Assembly (NCBI RefSeq): GCF_032854445.1
Contig: NC_088301.1
Span: 47,425,116 to 47,489,115 of the forward strand
Length of the DNA stretch: 64,000 nt
DNA from: Liolophura sinensis
Taxonomy: Eukaryota; Mollusca; Polyplacophora; Chitonida; Chitonidae
Reading direction: 5' to 3'
Part shown: one piece after another, positions 47,403 through 58,600 of the stretch
How positions within the stretch are numbered: the first letter of the stretch is position 1
How the letters are laid out: every line of letters starts with the position of its first letter
The notes under the pieces: model-generated
Told to the model about the DNA's origin: nothing
Databases searched by the model: none
The model's input: the letters and a program-made list of their open reading frames with translations, nothing else
Program-made: the position numbers and the translations under genes

Positions 47403-48058
47403 GTAATTTATGGTAATTAATATGCACACATCGTACCAATGATGGACTATCCCCCTTGTGTTATTGTGCTCTACATGTCTGCAAAACCTGAGCTCAATAA
47501 ATGCACTGCTATTAGAGATACCACACCTAGCACTTTGCTTAACACTGCTTGTAATACACAATCCATTAAGTGAGAAATTCAGCAATTTATGGTATTCGAC
47601 ATGTACACACTAAATCAGCAATGGAATATTCCCCTCAAGCAAATTGAGCTTTACATGTGTGCAAACCCTGAGCTGAATACACGAAGTGCTTTTTCAGTGA
47701 GTGATGGGGTTTTTGTGTCGTACTTAACAATTTTTCAGTCACATTACGACGAAGAAGTCTTAAAAGTGCATGTAATGAGCCTCCTTGCGACAGGTGTTGA
47801 CAGATTTCCACTGCACTGTTATCTAGTCCTGCTTCACTGAGACGACTTACCGATATGGGTTAACCAGTCGTTGCACTATTCCCCTAATGCTGAACGAGGA
47901 AGTTACAACTTCCTCTTTTAAGGTCTTGCGTGTGACCCAACCAATGCAGGACTGACCCTCGATTACTGCTATCGATGCTGACACTCTCCCGATTGAGCGC
48001 AGTACCTTTAGAGATACCTCCCCTAGCACTTTGTTTAACATTGCTTTCCCTGTTATTG
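47403..48058 (+). repeat. tandem duplication with a SINE inside its second unit
   Basis: Unit 1 (about 47403-47565) has AATTTATGGTAATTAATATG, GCAAAACCTGAGCTCAATAA and AGAGATACCACACCTAGCAC. Unit 2 starts at about 47584 with CAATTTATGGTATTCGACAT and GCAAACCCTGAGCTGAATAC. It then breaks off at about 47690 and resumes at about 48009 with AGAGATACCTCCCCTAGCAC and TTTAACATTGCTT. The piece between is a SINE in minus orientation. The order of events is therefore clear: duplication first, SINE later. Confidence 0.8.
47691..48008 (-). repeat. SINE of the GTTGAGTACGACGTT-tail family
   Basis: The plus strand has GTCGTACTTAACAATTTTTC, then CATTACGACGAAGAAGTC, CTGAGACGACTTACC, GGGTTAACCAGTCGTTGCAC and GAAGTTACAACTTCCTCTTT, the same order as in the SINE at 56206-56574. 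The tRNA-like head is decayed. It split the second unit of the surrounding duplication. Confidence 0.8.
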
Positions 48059-48199
48059 GACGCTCACGCTACGTCTTTACTTTGTAGAGGCAAGCTTGAA
48101 AGTGATGTATAGCCTCTTTGTAGTAAATTTATAGGATTAACGAATTACGTCATACTATGGATCTGTACTGTTATGGTGCTTGTTGCGTAACGCAGCGGT

Positions 48200-48770
48200 T
48201 TACCACTTTGATAGTGAAATGGTTTATAGAGCATTCACCTCAATGTCTGGAGACCCTTGGGTCAGGTCATACCAAACACTGGTACTTGCTGCTGTCTCAC
48301 TTGGTGCTCAGCACTGCAAGGCTAGACTAGGGAACCTGACTAGTTGGCATCGTGTCAGTATAATGTGACTGGGTGGCCAAATGGTTTATACAGCATTCAC
48401 CTCAAAGTCTGGAGACCACCGTGTTGGGTCATACCAAACACTGGTACTTGCTCCTGTCTCACTTGGCGCTCAGCACTGCAAGGCTAGACTAGGGAATTTG
48501 ACTAGTTGGCATCGTGTCAGTATAATGTGACTGGGTGGCCAAATGGTTTATAAAGCATTCACCTCAAAGTCTGGAGACCATGGTGTTATCTTCTCATGAT
48601 ACTTCAGCGGCAGCAGCACTTTGGCGCCATGGACTCACCTTCCACAATACTTGTACACATACCTAATGACTTGTCTTCATTGTCAAAAGACTGAAAAATT
48701 GTTGAGTACGACATTAACCCTCAAGCATACACACATGTACGTGTATACACATCAGTTACGAGTGAGGTTT
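48200..48770 (+). repeat. SINE with three tandem tRNA-like heads, period 162 bp
   Basis: ATGGTTTATA occurs at 48219, 48381 and 48543, each opening a unit with AGCATTCACCTCAA and TCTGGAGACC. The second and third units are preceded by GACTGGGTGGCCAA, giving a box-A-like TGGCCAAATGGTTTA. A weak box B, GGGTCATACC, is kept in units 1 and 2. The third unit is shorter and leads to a body ending TGAAAAATTGTTGAGTACGACATTAACCC, the 3' tail (in pieces) of the SINE at 56206-56574. The CACTGG...GTCTCACTTGG part is shared by the first two units. Confidence 0.75.
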
Positions 48771-49692
48771 TTAGTAACAGTGCTACCAAACTGATTCGTC
48801 AAAAATGGAGAGTTAGCTACATGTATATGATCAAAATGAAGTTGAGAGAAATGTTAATCCTGTACCAAACAAAAATTTACAAGTGAATCACAAGAAACTT
48901 TTACATCATGGAGGATTTTTTCCCTTCACAGTTTCCACAATACCAAACACTCACGTGTCATATTGTGACAATCCTAGCCAAACTGGAAATGACAATGAGA
49001 ACCTAGGCTAAGAATGATGTTTATTAATTTATTTCATTGGTGTTTGATGCCATGCTCAATAAAATTTTTTTTCAGGAATGTCAATGGGTTATGAAAACCA
49101 CCAACATTCACACGATACCTGACACACCTTCAGACAGATTATGGTCAACTGGTTCACCAGTATGGTTACTTTTGGCATTTCTAAAATCAAAGGCAAGACA
49201 AGATACTGTAAAACTTCAACATTTTCAACCACTACAGCTTTTTTTTTTCAGTGGAATCTATGCATACAATTATTACGAAAAGGAAGCTAAAAATGATTTG
49301 TTTGCGTCATTAAAGATGCAAGCTTCATAAAACTGTGCCAATTATTTCTCCGCACCCCAATGTTCTGTCAGAATGTTTCAAAATACTGACTGCAGAGGCG
49401 ATTGAAAAGGTTGAAGAATTAGGAAAAACAACATATTATTACCTAATTCCACAGTAAAATATTTAAAAAAAACACAACTAATCATAATGTGTAAAATGTG
49501 TTTTGCACTGATTTAATTGCACCTGATGTACAGATTAGGAATGGAAATCATTAGGTCAACAACACATTCAGGAAACAACTGTGATATCAATTTTCACAAG
49601 TACTTCACCATGGAGTTCGAACTAAATTAATCAGAATGAAATTGTTTGTAACAGGAGGCTGTACCTGCACACTATCAGGTCATTCAAAAGTC

Positions 49693-52600
49693 TTATGAGG
49701 GATTAAGTGTTGCCTGATATGCACTAGAGGTGTCCACTTTGAGAATGTCTCGTACCGCCATGGTAGCATAACAGGATGTTGGCAGTGACATCTCAATCCG
49801 TAAGGCCTTTAATTTTCCATCTGGAAAAATAAGAAACATTCCTATTTAATTGATAATATTTTATGCAGTACATGTACTAAAGCACATTTCACTCTTACTA
49901 TAGCTGTTTGAGTTAGTGCCATGCTCAAAGACCACTGAAAAGCAAAGTGGGCATCACTGAGTAGACCACTTAAAACTTTGCATTAATATAATTTCACAAA
50001 TAGGTGATATGACGTTAGAGTTCCCAGATACTGTCAGTATGGCTGATAGTTTCCAAACATTTGAATGCCTTTCAACACTCTCAAAAAATCTGACATAAAC
50101 GAAAGTATTGTTTCGCATAGTTTTTTGGTTGTCTTTATGATGAACTTCACTTTGTATTTTGGCTTTCTTTTACTTTAGGTGATGGTAGTCAGGTTTATGG
50201 GCGAATAGATAGTTGCAGCAAGGCCCGTAATCAGATATATAAGTGGAGAAGATATCACACAAAGGTGACAACAAACATTACAACCACTCTAAATAAGATC
50301 ATTAGTCTCAAGACTCAGTGTCATAGTCTAAAGTATTCCAGTACTGGGCCCACCACCTATCAACATTTTCCAGGCAAACACTTGAGATACTGGCCCCAGG
50401 GTTACACAGAGTCTCAGACTTTCAAGTCAAACTTAGTCTTAACATGCACCATTCCTAAATTTAAATTTAAACTTAGAGATGCCTAAAAATGGGAAAGTAT
50501 TTTTCATTTCTTAGGCACATTTTATGCATGATTTTCAATAATGGTCAGAAAAACTCAGAATTGCTGTCATCGACGATCAACCTGGGTATGCAGGATCAGC
50601 TTAGCAACCTCCCTATTCGGGATCTCTTGGAGATCTGGGAAATCCAGGATTCATTCAACAACTAAGGAACCATCACTAAGACTTTTTAGATATATGAGGA
50701 ATGCAGGATTCATTCAATAGCTAAGGAACAGTCACTGAGACTTTTTGGAAATCTCAGTCAACAGCTAAAAAACAGTCACAAAGACCTTTCAAAGATCTCA
50801 GGAAGGCAGGATTTACTACACAGCTAAGAAACAGTCATTAAGATCTTTTGAAGATCTGGGGAAGGCAGGATTCATTCAATAGCTAAGTCACTAAGACTTA
50901 GACATTTTGAAGATCTGAGAAATGCAGGATTCATGCAATCGCCAAAGGACAGTCACAAAGATCTTTTGGAGATCTGGGGAACAGATGATTCATTCAACGG
51001 CTAAAGAACAGTGAAGAAGATCGTTTTGAAGATCTGAGGAAAGACTGATTCATAATCAGATCATTGCCTAATTCAGAACTAATAAATACTTGACATTCTA
51101 CTGACATTTAAGAACAGTAAAATACATTCACTAACCTTGCATGTGCAATTATACACAGTCACTTATTTGTACATAACAATACACGAGTTTAGGCTAAAAT
51201 ATCACATTCACAGAAAGTACGGAATTGTTATCACGACTGGATACTTAATTTGATAAACTGCAAATAAAAAGCGTGGCCGATGTATAAGAATTGCAAAACA
51301 AATCATCTAAATATTGAAAGAAATTTCAATACTGATCATAACATTACATGACTGTATATGAAACAAACAGGTTGTTGCAAACAGTTTGTAAGATGAATGG
51401 TGACACTACTATCTGGTTTAACTTGTAGGTCCAGTCAAATATTGACCTAAAAATTCAAAAAAAAGAAAAAAGAAAATGTTTCAATTTCAGTGATCTGCAT
51501 AATTACCATCAGGTGATTCTTGCACTGATACACCATTGAGAATGTCCAGATCACCAAGCACAAGGGGAACTGTTGGATCGTCATACCTGCTACATGACCA
51601 CTGCAAGTTTTCCGGTTTCACAATCAGTTTTCTGTATGCTCCACGAAGGGAATAATCTCTAAAATTGAAGAGTAATTTAAGAGTAAGTGCAAAATACATT
51701 TTCCGTTTTTTACAATACATCTGATGTCTGTACCTTCTATAGAATCCTAATACATTTGATGTATTTCTCCTAACAAAATAGAATACAAGCTTTCAGGTCG
51801 ACTATAAAATTGTCAGGTTTCCACATTTTTTCTCTAATGTTAACAAAAGGTATAATTTTTAAAATTTATGCTCTAAATATATTTTCAATTAATTACACCA
51901 CATTTGATGCTGGCTCTTTTTTGTACTGAGAGATGCTGAGATCATAATAGTACACAATGTACACAGATAAGGTTATCATGCATGCACTATCAAAAAACTT
52001 ACTTGTTTTTATGTCTGAATTGCTCCAGGCTTAATCCATCATCCTGAAGCATTTGTTTGTACCATTCTGCAACTGTAGTGTAAAAACAAGACGAAGATGA
52101 GTAAAGAGAACTTGAGCAATCTGAACATGACTAGTCCCCACAGCCATGGTAAAGAACAACAACAAATTTAAGAGCCATAAAGGTTCAATACCAACCTAAA
52201 AATATTCTCTTTAAAAACCATATTTTTATTTGTGAATGTGTCGTTTGAATAGCACAATAATGCTGAAGAATATAACTTCATACAAAATGTCACAACAGTA
52301 TGCGCCTTGTTTGTGCTATTGCCCTCATTTTCAAATGAACATGTAACACACTGGTCAATTAACATTTTACTCCCTCCATCCAACATGAGCCCTGAACCAT
52401 TTTACCTTCATTTTCTGGAAGAGTGACATCATATCCAGGAAGAGGCAGAACCACATCACCAATCCCATAATTTTCCACATTATCATCAGTCATAACTAAT
52501 GGTGGGACAATTTCATCTTCTACAACACATGGAAGTTTATTACAGTCATGTAAATATGATTAAATTTCCTTTGTGTTCAAGTGATAACAAATATTTGATC

Positions 52601-55600
52601 AAAGCCTTTTTCACACAAAGTTTGAGCTGGATGCAACTTTTAGTGTTAACAAAACACATGCAGACCTTACTTGTCCCCACCCATCTTCAGGTTTTTTTAA
52701 AGGTGAATACCAAAAGAAACTATTTCTTTATTTGATTGTTGCTGAGATCAGTTGTATGGGTGGGGGAATGCAGAGTGCCAGGTGTAAACCATTGACCTTT
52801 CACAAGTTACTGACAAATTTTCCCACACGTGCCATAAAGATAAGGGCACCATGTTGAAGGACAACATAAAAAGTCAAGTGGTTTTCAAAAAAGTTAACAA
52901 TGGAGATTCCTAAAAATTTTAAATGATTAGTGTCCAGATTTCTTATCTATTCATAATTAGCTACCCCTGAATATATTGTCAAACTTAGTGTTAAAAAAAA
53001 AAAAAAATGGGTACGTTAATCGGAGTACCCTAAATCCCCCTAAATTTCGTCTACAAAAGTGCATTATTAGAGGCAAATAAATGCCAAACAATATCATTTC
53101 TGGAGCTGAAACATACCTTTTTCTAGAAAGATATCTATCATAATACCTTCCAAACCAGTCTTAAACCACTTTTCCAGAGTCATTAGAATTCCCAGAATGC
53201 AGTAAATTGAGTGAGTTAGTCACGGACGAAATTTAAGGTCATTTACGGTAACTTGGCACTTAAAATCACTACATAATGAGGCTCGTTTTATGCATCTTCC
53301 CGCGAACACTCGACAGTCTCCACCAAAATACGTCATACAAGTCCAACCTTTATGAGCTGTGAGAGCATTGCCATTTAGATCAGGGTTAAACAAAAGCTAC
53401 ATGTACAAGAGTGACAGCTAACAGCCTTATTGAAGGTATCCAATAAATGGTTTGCTGTTCTGCATATGGTTGTAAAGACTGGTCGTCGAAAGACTCTGGA
53501 GTTAATTTTTTCAAGTTTCCAGAGGATTTGACACTCGGGAAGGCATGGATTTACAGCACAAGATGGAAAGCAGGATCTTGTACCCACCAAACACGGATAT
53601 GTTCTGCTCTAGTCATTTTACAGCTGAAATCTACTAAAGGAATAGAGCTGAATTTCCACAAAGGTACCTGCACACAGTAGTTATAGAATACTGTTGAATG
53701 ACATAAAAACTGATAGTAATGTCATTAATGCTGGCGTCCACATCATACATGTATTGATTTTGTACACGACCAAAGACCTCTATTGGCATAGGTTTTTCGG
53801 AATGGCGACAATAACATGTACCAGTAGTTGTCATCGCATACAAGTCTGAATTTAAAATCCCTCAGGGAACAAAGTGATATTTGTTGTGAAGTGGACAGAG
53901 GGAAAGAATAGTAAATAAATATTAAATATTAAAATAAACACACGGCATGTATAATGTAACACATGATAACATGATAACACATGATAAATCTATAGTTTGC
54001 CAGTCCGTACTGCCAGTGGAAATGTCTGGACAAAGATCAAATTCAACTTCTGAACAATCGGAATCTGAAGTCTGGCCAGAGATGTCAGTGTCATAAATCC
54101 GAACTTTAACATCATTCTACTAGGGCTTGCAATTGATAGAGCAGTATACATGTACTTGCTTCTGTGTAGCTAGAATCGATCTAGAAAATGACATCATTAT
54201 GATACGAATTCCTAGGTTGTTTAGGCCAGCTAGACTTGTGTTGGCCATCTATGACCGCTAAGTGGTACAGGGTGGCCGGCTGGAGATTGGCTAGGGTAGT
54301 AAATTTATTGTTTTTGGTTGATTTAAAGTCATTATTATGCTTCTCAGAAGCCATCCCGGTAATATACTGTTTTAACAGGTTATAATCTTTATAACAAGGA
54401 CCAGCTAAATCTGGACACTAATCCTTTCAATAAACCCCAGTCTAGCACAATGAAATGATGAAAATTTAGTCATAGTGATGTTGACAGTGACCAATGAAAT
54501 TTTGGTAACAAACCTGCCGCAGTGTTTTTAGGCTGTACCAGATCACCTTTAACTGGTCTCAGGCCTAGCTGTTTTATTCTCCTGGACACAACAGTGTTCC
54601 ACACAAAGGACTGATAGCTGTGCACATACATAGTACGAGTGTTTCTTGGAATCTGTAACACATTCATGAGAAATATTTTGAGCATAATTTTAGAGCTAGC
54701 AATTTTATTTACTGAACAAATATCACATATACATCAGCACTCAAGGACTGAAGAACTAAATAAAGCTTGTTTAAAAGAAATCATACATGTACCTCCAAAT
54801 GACTCTAAAGGGAATAAAAACCACAGTAGAACTGCAGTAGCTCACCTGATTGAGCAGTTCATAAAACTCGATAATGTTCAAGTCAAGTTAACAAACAACC
54901 ATCCGCAAGTTACTGGTAGACCTTCAAATACTGACTTGTAAACCAAAATAAAATGAAATGACATCATCATATATGTCAGGAATTCACAGATATTAACTAT
55001 GTGAAATATAGAGCTGTACAGAAATATAAGTACAACATCACAATAATGAAATGTGTCTTCAGCTTGGCATTTAGCTGTATGCATGAAAAGCATCATTCAG
55101 CACTACGTCCCTGAATGTGATTAACGATGAACATAAAAAAGAACGCTCAAACTTTCATTATTATTAAGCATGCAGATGTTTAGATGTTCTAAAAGATATA
55201 CAAAGTTTCTGAGAAATTGTTGAAATAGTTTCACAGGAGTTACATACACAAAATCTGCATACCCTTAAATCTTCAGCCTTTGCACCAATATTTTGAAACA
55301 TTCTGAGAGAACAATGGTATGTAGAGAAATAACCTGCACAGTTTTATGAAGCCTTCATCTTAAGTGACATAAATAAATCATTTTCAGCGTCAATTTCATA
55401 ATAACTGCTTGCATTAATTCCAAATTAAAAAGTGCTTTTGTGGTTGAAAAGGTCACGATCTACAATACATGAAAATTCATTATTGTATTAAGAAAACAAG
55501 AATAATTATGAAAATAATTCCTGTATTGTAATTAATCTTAAAGATAATCCCCAACAAGTTTATTTTCACACTAAATGTTCCCTAGACACAAAATTTATGC

Positions 55601-58600
55601 TATGTAAGCCTGTAAACTTACATTTTTTTAAACAAGTATTGCCGAATCCACGCATTAAACCTACCCACTGTTTGCTCTTCCAGAAGCCGCTGTATGCCTT
55701 AACCTATAATTACTGCTGCGTGTATACCTTTTAATTAGCACCCTGGAAATCATATAAGTAAAATGGTTTTACAACAAATATATTTAAAGATGGGCTACCA
55801 GAGTTGTATTAGATCCTGAAAAAGCGGGTGCAGCAGAGCATCTGAGCACCGATTTTCGCTCACATACCTGCCATGCAGATGACACAAACGTGCTCCCAGT
55901 CCAATTTTTATAGCCAAGTCAAGTAATATCTGCTGCGACACGAGGATCCCCCAGCAGATTGTAAGTTGCAGAGATGACGACAGTCTGTCATTAATACTGG
56001 TGAAAGTAACAATGGAGCTAATCTTTTATGTTTCCAAAAACTATAAGGTTTGAATTCTATTGAAACGGCAATTAGAAACACACAGAAATGCCAATTTAAA
56101 TTTTGTCTAGGTTCGCATTTTAGGTCCCTACGGCATGTTATAGTGTCCTTTGGGTGAGGTGTGAATTGAGCTGGAGGGCCACCCTGTAGCCTCGTGGCTG
56201 TTGTAAGTGAGTGAGTGCGTGCTTGGGGTTTAACGTCGTACTCAACAATTTTTCAGTCATATGACGACGAAGGAATCATTAGGGTGCATGCACGTGTAAT
56301 GTGCCTCCTTGTTGCAGGACGGATTTCCACCGCTCTTTTATTTAGTGCTGCATCACTGAGACGACTTACTGAAGGCAAGTAAGCCGCACCGCCCGAGCCA
56401 TTATACTGATATGGGTCAACCAGTCGTTGCACTATCCCCTTCATGCTGAACGCCAAGCGAGGAAGTTACAACTTCCTCTTTTAAAGTCTTAGGTGTGACT
56501 CGACCAAGGATTGATCCTGGATCTACCGGTCCCGAAGCGGACGCTCTACCAACTGTGCTATCCGGGCCGGTCGTGTGGCTGTTGTAGGGCAAAGGCTATA
56601 GCGGCTCCCCACAGTTTGTGACACGGTCTGCTGTATCAAACAAATATGTAGCTAAACAACTTCTACATTCAGGGAGTGAAAATTCGGACGTCTTCTCTTT
56701 TTCTTTGGGGGGGGGGGGGGGGGGGAATATAATAAGATTTGTCCTTCGTTTTTTTCTTTCAGAAGGTACATGCATGGCTGATACGAATACGATCAAGTTC
56801 CCTGTAAATCAAAGGGCATTTTTACATGAGATCTGCTCCTTATTTTCTCAATCTGTGGCATTTTTAAGTCATGTATGAAGCTTTACCGTATCCTGCCTCT
56901 TGTGTTATTGAGGTCGCAAGCCCCACTTAGACATGGAATAATCTCAAAATTAGCTCTAAAAGTAAAAAGTAGCGATTGTCTCCTGTGTTCTCTGTGTTGT
57001 GCACAAGGCGAAGACTCAGATGCCTACTGAGAATGTACTGCTGTGATGTCATAAGATCAATGGTAGCTCTATCATAGTGGAGCAGATTTTCTAAGGTTTG
57101 ATCACCAAATTCTGCCGTTTTTCTGCTGTTTTCAACATTTTATCTAATCAGAGTCAATTCATCAAACCATCTATCTGCAGTGTGGAAAGCGCAGCACTGA
57201 GGATCTACTGTAAGCATCCACAAGTTAAGACTATAAGGAAGATGTGTATAAAGTTTCATGGAAATAAGTTTCGGAAGAGTTGTATGGACAAAATCTGAAT
57301 ACACAGAAAAGTACCATTACCATTATGTTCTAAATGGAGGTAATTATGAAAAGCAGAATAAACTTAAGTACATGCACAAGTTTGAAACGTTTGGGAGGCG
57401 ATGCATGGACAAAATCGTGTCTACAGATGGACAGGCAGGGCGATTCCGATGATGCCCTCCCCTCCTTCACTAACTTTACTGAGAGAGAATTAATATTCAA
57501 AAAAAAAAAGACATAACTTTTATTGCTGTGAAAAAAAAAAGGTTAACCTTCTGCATATCTACACTTCCACACCATACCTTACATAGGTGAGCTATCAAAA
57601 CAAAGCTTAGCCTTCAATCCATATATTAAAGACCATTATGCAGGAGTTGGAAAAAAGAAATGAACTGCACACCAGCAAGGGCACCACCACCTTTCCCCCT
57701 CTCACAATACCTCTCCATACTTTGTACAGGCAACCTAAAAACTTTATAATTTCCTTTCAAAAGATCTGGAGATAGGGCAATATTTGTGTAAATTAAGCTG
57801 ATCACATGTAATATGGAAACAAAGTACAGACTGTACTTTTACTATTGCCCACAGACAGTTCACATTCATCTTTTACAGAGATACAACAGTTACAAAACTG
57901 TTTTAATAGAGATAGAGCCATGACTAAAATGGTGATAGTAATACCGATGATGCTAACTATTATTCAAATTACTGCAAGGATTGATTTATTTAGTTATTTA
58001 TTTGATTGGTGTTTTACGCCGCACTCAAGAATATTTCACTACAGGACGGCAGCCAGCATTATGGTGGGAGGAAACTGGGCAGAGCCCGGCGGAAACCCAC
58101 AACTACCCGCAGGTTGCTGCAAGACCTACCCATGTACGGCCGGAGAGGATGAAAGCATGAGCTGGACTTGAACTCACAGCGACTGCACTGGTGAGAGGCT
58201 CCTGGGTCATTACTCTGAGCTAGCGTGCTTATCAACTAAGCGATGGAGGCCCTCTGCAAGGATTGAGCTAATAGGACCAAAAGGCACACATATGACCCCA
58301 AATAATTATCTTAGCAAAATTTTATGAATGTCCTTTGAGTAGGTTTAGATATTAGGCATAGGGCACATGTATGAGTCAGCAATGATCATCCCAGAAAGAG
58401 ATTATGAATTTGTTAGATAGATTCTGAGATATGCCGACAGAAAGGGACAAATTTAAGCCTTGAAAGTGAACTATTTAATATGTACATGTAACTTAATACA
58501 AAGATCTTCCTGAAAAGGCCCAATGATCATGCCAGCAAGAGATCATGAATTACATGTGAATAGGTTTAGATGGACACTAACAGCAAGGCAGGGGGAGTAA

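Larger units (their letters stand above)
43915..49692. other. convergent intergenic space rich in repeats
   Basis: The kinase gene (plus) and PUS7 (minus) converge on this stretch, so it holds both 3' UTRs, but I could not place poly(A) sites with confidence. It is filled with SINEs, local duplications and a G run, listed separately. No coding exon is supported. Confidence 0.55.

Noticed and set aside
50612-51062. CRISPR-like regular repeats
   Set aside because: The units are contiguous, diverged and lack spacers, and the genome is animal. The 22-bp array at 3021-3612 is rejected for the same reason.
57845-58171. 108-codon open frame, plus strand
   Set aside because: It runs into the SINE at 57985-58253 and is produced by that repeat.
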